DNA of 64,000 nt, from contig NW_019154043.1 of NCBI RefSeq assembly GCF_001653235.2, positions 248,001 through 312,000 on the forward strand, read 5' to 3'. How positions within the stretch are numbered: position 1 is the stretch's first letter; every line of letters begins with the position of its first letter. Below, piece by piece: positions 59,401 through 64,000 of the stretch. The position numbers and the translations under genes are program-made. The notes under the pieces were generated by a model, which worked only from the letters and a program-made list of their open reading frames with translations, did not search any database and was not told the origin of the DNA. Source of the stretch: Pochonia chlamydosporia 170 (lineage: Eukaryota; Ascomycota; Sordariomycetes; Hypocreales; Clavicipitaceae).

Positions 59401-60378
59401 TCTTACTGGATGGCTTAGACGACCAGTTATATGAGGACCCGAAATCACTGATGTAAACTTCGCCCGCAGAACTAATCAGTATATTTCTTGCTGTCAAGTC
59501 TCTGTGCCGCACTTGGTGGGAGTACAAATAATACATAGCCCCGGCAAGACAACCGTAGAACTGGCGTAAAGTAACCTTTTCGAGTGGTCCCAGTACCCTA
59601 GAGCCGCTGAGAAACTCCTCGAGAGTCCCTTCCGCAACAGGTTTCATCAGGTATGCTATGCATTCGATGTCGGTGTAGCTTCCAATAATCTTAACTAAAT
59701 GGTGATGATGCAGTTTTCTTAGCTGTTTTAGTTCCTGGATAAGGTGTTGTTGCTCCTTCTCCGTGCCATGTATGCGCATAACTCGTTTGCGGGCGAATTT
59801 TTCTATGCTGAGGCGACTGAATACTAGATCGACACCACTGAATTTCTGCTTCAGCTTGTTGATACCGCGTTAAGACGTCACAGTACTCACCCGCAGCCAC
59901 CGTGACCAAGATGTCTCTCGCGAATATAGTACATATCCCCGCTTACGGGCAAAACACGATGAATGGATTTTTCAGACTCTATGTCCTTTATGTTCGTCAA
60001 AAAATAGTCTTGGGTGGTGAAAAAGTCTGCCCTCGAACATTTTCCATCCGTATTTTCGAAGAAGCGAGGAAGAGTTTGCTCATTAAACGGGAGGTGAAAA
60101 TCAGTAAAGTTGTCACGGATAAAGTCGTTCATATATTCCGTGGCCTGAATATTGTAAAGTATCGCATATAGCCGGGGTCGCAACACCCATCGATGGTCGT
60201 TGAATCGCTGGGATCGCTCGTCTAGAGCCTGAAGGAATGTTTGGATGCTTCGAACATCCTTGTCGGATATTCTACGTCCCGAGGATGGAAGGCACAGCCT
60301 ATGTAGTCCCTCATGAATTTCTTCAAGAGTAAGGATCTGGCTTTGGGCAGCACGGCGAGAGCGGCTACCAAAGAACAT
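56429..60378 (-). CDS. Protein kinase with C-terminal ankyrin repeats
   Basis: Two exons, 59891-60378 and 56429-59837, joined by a 53-base intron inside the glycine-rich loop (RERHLGHGGCGGVDLVF), give 1298 residues. Before the kinase lies a conserved helical lead (ISDKDVRSIQTFLQALDERSQRF). Kinase motifs follow: FARKRVMRI, the catalytic loop RHRDLTARNILI (about residue 273), YISDFGSSYN and MAPEVARGDERGTKSDMWSLGIVFFEM, so the enzyme looks active. About 450 residues of acidic, Ser/Glu-rich linker separate it from at least seven ankyrin repeats (for example GLTPLHIAVQHAEF, HTPLHLAVRRQDEIVVAMLL, GRTALHWAVIAGSAQAVSRL). This architecture is known in filamentous fungi without assigned targets. It diverges from the HeLo-pseudokinase gene at 61077, with about 700 bases between them. 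Confidence 0.92.
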
Positions 60379-61076
60379 CTTGATCTTGAGACCCTGCGAT
60401 GACCTCGCTCACTGGGGGAAGTCGGTCGTCGGAATCAATACAGACGAGCTAGAAGTAAAGTGAACCCCAAGGCGTCCTTGACCATCTTCAGCATTGGCTA
60501 AGCTGTATGTACCGGAAACTCACTCAGAGAACTCTCTGGTGACACAAGGAGGCTGAGTGAGTGCCGACAAGAAACGCCACCAACAGGGTGTGTATAGAAA
60601 TGCGGTCAGCCCTCGGTGTAGCCTTGCAAGTCAGGTTTGTGCAGTTAGTTTCGGTTATTGAAGGTAAAGGTTTCCAACCGGTTTCCGTTGTTGAACAGAA
60701 TCATATTCTGAGCGGGGAAGTCGACTGCTACTTGCCCATGGACGTCAGTATTGCCAAAATGCTGACTTTGCACTCTGTAGACTACAAGACAAAGACAACC
60801 ATCCACCCCCCAATTCGACAGGGGTGGCAAGAAACTGCGCTGTCATTATCTTTTGACGGAAGCACAGGCCTGTATCATGCATTCCTGTTGGACTGGTTGT
60901 TCAGCTCATGCATCCTGTCGAATGAGTTGTCGTATGCAGTCAGCCTCCTGGAGCCGAGTACCCCATGTCCATTGTAGCTTGTCCATTTACCACCCTTTTG
61001 ACAATCACTGTTCCCTGACGAGAAGCTGTTCACAACACCAAAAAACCTCAACTTGGTTCAGCGAACTGTTGTTATC
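60379..61076. promoter_or_regulatory. Divergent upstream region of kinase-ankyrin and HeLo-pseudokinase genes
   Basis: About 700 bases between the start codons. A 138-codon frame at 60561-60977 on the plus strand has no motif and I do not call it. A shared promoter is inferred only from the head-to-head layout. Confidence 0.4.
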
Positions 61077-62831
61077 ATGGAGATTGCGGCAAGTGCGTTG
61101 CAGTTTACGACAATGGCCGTGCAGGCTTTCCGTGGCTGTGTTGTTGCCATCGAGCTAATCCGTACGGCGCAACATATGGGCATCGACGGCGATATAATCA
61201 ATACGGCATTGGTTTTCGAAGAATGGCGACTTTTGTCCTGGGCTCAGAGAGCTGGATTGCACGACAACACTCCGAGACAGACAATCAATTGGCCTCTTGC
61301 CAGCGTCATACTTCAACAACTTGTGACGTTGCTAAGCTCAGCGGAGGTGCTCCAACGACGATACTCTCTGCGTGTCACTGCGGAGGACACAGAAGCTGCC
61401 GAGGAAACGCAGGCGGTCGAAGCTAAAACCCGCGGCGTGGCTAAACTACTCGCCCGCTTGAAACCTGAATTCAGTACAGTGGCAGGCAAGATCATCCAGG
61501 AAAACAACTCAACATTTAAGAGACTCCGATGGGCAGTTCTTGATAAGAACAAACTGAAGCAGTTTCAAACAGACATCTCTGAGCTCATCAGCAAGCTTGA
61601 ATTTCTTCCCGATAGCGCCGTCCAAGAAGAAGAAAGGCGCCTCTTTAACCGACTTGTGCGGGAAGCAATCTCTTTGTCCACTACTACGGCCGAGGCTGGG
61701 CAAATAAAACAAATGCTTGATGACGCTCCTCAAACACGCAAAGTCGACAAATCTATCAATGCTGTAGCATATCTCAAACAAGTCCGTCTAGTCCTCGGAG
61801 CCGACAAGCGTAGTGACGAGGTGACACCAAATCTGCTGAACCATGTCGGCGATACGGCCATGCCAAAGATGCCCAAGCTGCCTATCTTACAAAGATCATT
61901 AGAGCCCTGGAGTGGGGGCGAGCTTTATGTCAACAGCCTTGGATTTGGGACATATCATAACAAACAAGTGCTAGTCCAGTGGAAGCCCGTAGGCGCCACA
62001 CAATGGGACAAATACACGAAACAGATCAAGCGTCTCGCCGTGTTCCTTATGTCGCTTTCAGATGAATCATTCCTATCGTTGAAGTGCTTGGGATACTTGC
62101 CCCTAGAGGCTCAGGGTAGACATGGTATTGTGTATTCTTTGCCCGAGGGTGACACGGATTGGGACTTTAGGTCTTTGAAGCAGCTCATTCAATCGCAACC
62201 TCATGTGTCCTTGAAAAGACGGCTTGAGTTGGCCCAGGCCCTTGCTAATACGTTACTGCAACTACATACGGCTGGATGGCTGCATAAGAACCTACGTTCT
62301 GACAACATCATCTTTCTCGCTCCTCGGGGTTCAGATGACACTGTTTTCCTCAATTCTGAGCCTTATGTCGTTGGCTACGAGTACGCACGATCCGACACCG
62401 ACGACTCAGCGAAGGCGTTCACACAGCTGCCAGACACTGAGGTAGAGGCAGATCTATACAGGCATCCTCAGGCTCGAGGCTCGAACCGCGAGACTTTCCA
62501 GAAACGTTTTGATATGTATTCACTAGGGTGTATTGCTTTGGAGTTGGTGACATGGCAGCCTTTGGTCGATGTATTCTCATTGTATACCAAACACGACCTC
62601 AAGGCAGTCATTGGACTTGCCCAAGCATCGAATGAGGCAATCGCGTTGCCCTCCTTGACGGACCTCTTTGAAAGCGAAGATGCCATAGACATTGTCACTC
62701 ACCAGGCGGGTGAATCCGTGTTGGAAGTAATCCGGACGTGCTTTTCGGCTGAGAAAGCGAAGGAAGGCGAGGAAGGTCTGCTAACTGACCAGACGGCCGT
62801 GGTGGAAAAACTAAGGTGGTGCAGGGTTTAA
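61077..62831 (+). CDS. HeLo-domain protein with C-terminal pseudokinase (HET-S/MLKL-like layout)
   Basis: A single exon of 584 residues starting MEIAASALQFTTMAVQAFRG. The first 200 or so residues match the HeLo (prion-inhibition-and-propagation, HET-S-type) pattern: an apolar N-terminal helix, VAIELIRTAQHMGIDGD, then FEEWRLLSWAQRAGL, followed by long helices (RLKPEFSTVAGKIIQENN, RLRWAVLDKNKLKQFQTDISELISKL). The C-terminal half is kinase-like: VLVQWKPVG in place of VAIK, LAQALANTLLQLHTAGWLHKNLRSDNIIF (HKN instead of HRD, about residue 402), VVGYEYARSD where DFG would be, and FDMYSLGCIALELVTW. It is therefore probably catalytically dead. HeLo domains insert into the inner plasma membrane and kill the cell when triggered; the pseudokinase likely holds or senses. 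Cell-death function here is inference. Confidence 0.87.
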   Translation: MEIAASALQFTTMAVQAFRGCVVAIELIRTAQHMGIDGDIINTALVFEEWRLLSWAQRAGLHDNTPRQTINWPLASVILQQLVTLLSSAEVLQRRYSLRVTAEDTEAAEETQAVEAKTRGVAKLLARLKPEFSTVAGKIIQENNSTFKRLRWAVLDKNKLKQFQTDISELISKLEFLPDSAVQEEERRLFNRLVREAISLSTTTAEAGQIKQMLDDAPQTRKVDKSINAVAYLKQVRLVLGADKRSDEVTPNLLNHVGDTAMPKMPKLPILQRSLEPWSGGELYVNSLGFGTYHNKQVLVQWKPVGATQWDKYTKQIKRLAVFLMSLSDESFLSLKCLGYLPLEAQGRHGIVYSLPEGDTDWDFRSLKQLIQSQPHVSLKRRLELAQALANTLLQLHTAGWLHKNLRSDNIIFLAPRGSDDTVFLNSEPYVVGYEYARSDTDDSAKAFTQLPDTEVEADLYRHPQARGSNRETFQKRFDMYSLGCIALELVTWQPLVDVFSLYTKHDLKAVIGLAQASNEAIALPSLTDLFESEDAIDIVTHQAGESVLEVIRTCFSAEKAKEGEEGLLTDQTAVVEKLRWCRV

Positions 62832-63480
62832 GTATGTAAAAGGCTGCAGTCTGTATTCATTTAAATTCGTCCACCTTTCACCAATAGAAGTGGCTGTTTA
62901 CATTTACAAGCCCACGGATAACAATCGGCGAACCTTCTCTGTCCCTGATCTTTGACCTTGGTACAATGCGGCTGGTGGGGGACTTGAATAGGCTGGAAGA
63001 GCTTCAATATTATGGTGATTACGGTCATTGGCAGCCTCGTTAGTTGTGATTGCTAATGTGTACTATCAACGCAGTGCGATTTAACTGCTCTCAGCACAAC
63101 GGGAGAACATGACAAAGAACAATGTAGTTTTCACAGCGTCCTATCTTACTATCGATAGCAATAGAGAACATTCCATGTCATCCATATACATTGTATTCAC
63201 CTGTTTAATCCCTGAGATAGAATAATACTAGACAATTCACACAGAATACTTCTCGTGATAATAGGTAGTGCAGAACATTGACTTGGGACCTGGAACATAT
63301 TGCTATTACTCTCGTGGCAGTGATGCACCAGAAAAATAGCCGTTGACATGCTTAATTTCCATGTTCAACCACTAAGATATCCCTCAATTTGGGTTTACCC
63401 ATCTCAATGTAGATCCAGGACAGCCCAACAACAGGCAGCTTCTTAACAGCCAGCTTGGAATTGAATCCCACTCTCCCATG
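62832..63480. other. Intergenic
   Basis: About 650 bases between the HeLo gene and the Cys-rich secreted gene at the window's end; AT-rich near 63130-63260, no frame supported. Confidence 0.5.
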
Positions 63481-63823
63481 TCAGAAGCTCGTCATGCATG
63501 TCTAATTGAAGGCACACTATTCGTTTTCACGTCAGCAGCTGCTCACTACCAATGTTGATGAGGAATGACTTACGATGCCAAACATGCAGAATGTAGGGCA
63601 GCACTTAAATTCGGGTGAACGCTTCGATCTTCATCAGCTTGGTCTCCAGACGTAAATTTCGGGCTAAAATACGTACAGTGCAGCAGTTACTGTCGCAAAT
63701 CCTCTGATCGCCACCGCACCACGCGCCATCTCGCTTGAACGCCGAAAATGGCGTCGACATGCTGGATGGCATCGCCATGGAAGTGGCAAAAAGCGCTGCG
63801 CTCATGATCCAAACGGACTTCAT
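63481..63823 (-). CDS. Small secreted eight-cysteine protein
   Basis: Exons 63677-63823, 63574-63603 and 63481-63501 give 65 residues; both introns (73 and 72 bases) have GT-AG borders and all junctions are phase 0. The unspliced frame runs on without cysteines and is less plausible. MKSVWIMSAALFATSMAMP is the signal peptide; AFKRDGAW contains a Kex2-like KR site before the mature part. Eight cysteines follow in about 30 residues (WCGGDQRICDSNCCT, then CCPTFC and TC), a dense pattern like secreted fungal toxin-like peptides or effectors. No family is recognised and the 3' exons are very short, so the exact C-terminus is uncertain. The frame extends upstream to 63856, but the signal peptide sets the start. 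Confidence 0.55.
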
Positions 63824-64000
63824 CTTTGTTGACTTCCTGTTCCCTTCACAAGGCAAACAAGATTAGTGTCAACTCCAAGTATGTCAAATATTGCGTCTGA
63901 AACTCACCGTTGCCGATGTATTGGATGAACACCTTGCTTGCGGTCGGTCAGTCACTTGGTTCTTGCACAAAGAAGACACCAAGTTGGATGGAGGTGGCCG
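63824..64000. other. Window edge, upstream of the Cys-rich gene
   Basis: It presumably holds the 5' leader and promoter of the minus-strand secreted-peptide gene; no other feature recognised. Confidence 0.4.

Noticed and set aside
60561..60977. 138-codon plus-strand frame between the divergent kinase genes
   Set aside because: No recognisable motif, and it lies in the likely shared promoter.
1..64000. CRISPR arrays, rRNA genes, inserted virus, intact transposon
   Set aside because: No regular repeat-spacer array, rRNA sequence, capsid/polymerase or transposase/reverse-transcriptase motif was seen.

Overview
This window looks like nuclear DNA of a filamentous ascomycete (Pezizomycotina, most likely Sordariomycetes and perhaps Hypocreales; the order is inference). 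The main grounds are many short introns of about 45-110 bases with GTRNGT donors, CTAAC/CTGAT branch sites and YAG acceptors, monocistronic genes on both strands, and families typical of such fungi: a Ppo fatty-acid oxygenase, an HsbA-type wall protein, a Zn2Cys6-like regulator beside an MFS transporter, a HeLo-domain protein and a kinase-ankyrin protein. No virus, CRISPR array, rRNA or convincing tRNA was seen. All gene models were spliced by eye.

Layout. 0-10 kb: a Thr-rich secreted protein with a Cys-rich C-terminus, then a divergent pair of helical proteins (4.9-6.0 kb minus, 7.0-9.5 kb plus), one carrying an internal Gly/Ala-rich hydrophobic segment. 9.5-14.1 kb: a long stretch without a supportable gene, holding a degenerate TCGCCTCA repeat. 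14.1-18.4 kb: a GT32-type glycosyltransferase and a HAM1-like lipid-binding protein. 18.8-23.2 kb: an MFS transporter divergent from a Zn2Cys6-like factor; both show anomalies (an exon junction that no GT-AG pair resolves in frame with full conservation, and loss of two zinc-ligand cysteines). 23.5-32.8 kb: Ppo oxygenase, Tle1/DUF2235-type hydrolase, GNAT acetyltransferase and a small secreted NTF2-like protein. 32.8-36.0 kb: gene-poor. 36-43.4 kb: a MetX-like alpha/beta hydrolase, a glutathione transferase, a decayed F-box-like pseudogene and an aquaglyceroporin with an altered second NPA box. 44.4-47.8 kb: a 15-exon MACPF-domain gene facing a tiny six-cysteine secreted-protein gene. 49-54.9 kb: membrane-anchored amidohydrolase, LigB-type dioxygenase and HsbA-like GPI protein. 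56.4-64 kb: a kinase-ankyrin protein divergent from a HeLo-pseudokinase protein (HET-S/MLKL-like architecture), then a second tiny Cys-rich secreted-protein gene.

How the genes may work together. There is no classical biosynthetic cluster. The recurring theme is membrane attack, membrane lipids and biotic interaction: MACPF, HeLo-pseudokinase, a possible helical pore-former pair, a Tle1-like lipase, a Ppo oxylipin enzyme and two small secreted cysteine-rich proteins. Genes of this accessory kind alternate with gene-poor stretches and a pseudogene carrying TGG-to-stop type changes compatible with RIP. The functional link between them is inference.
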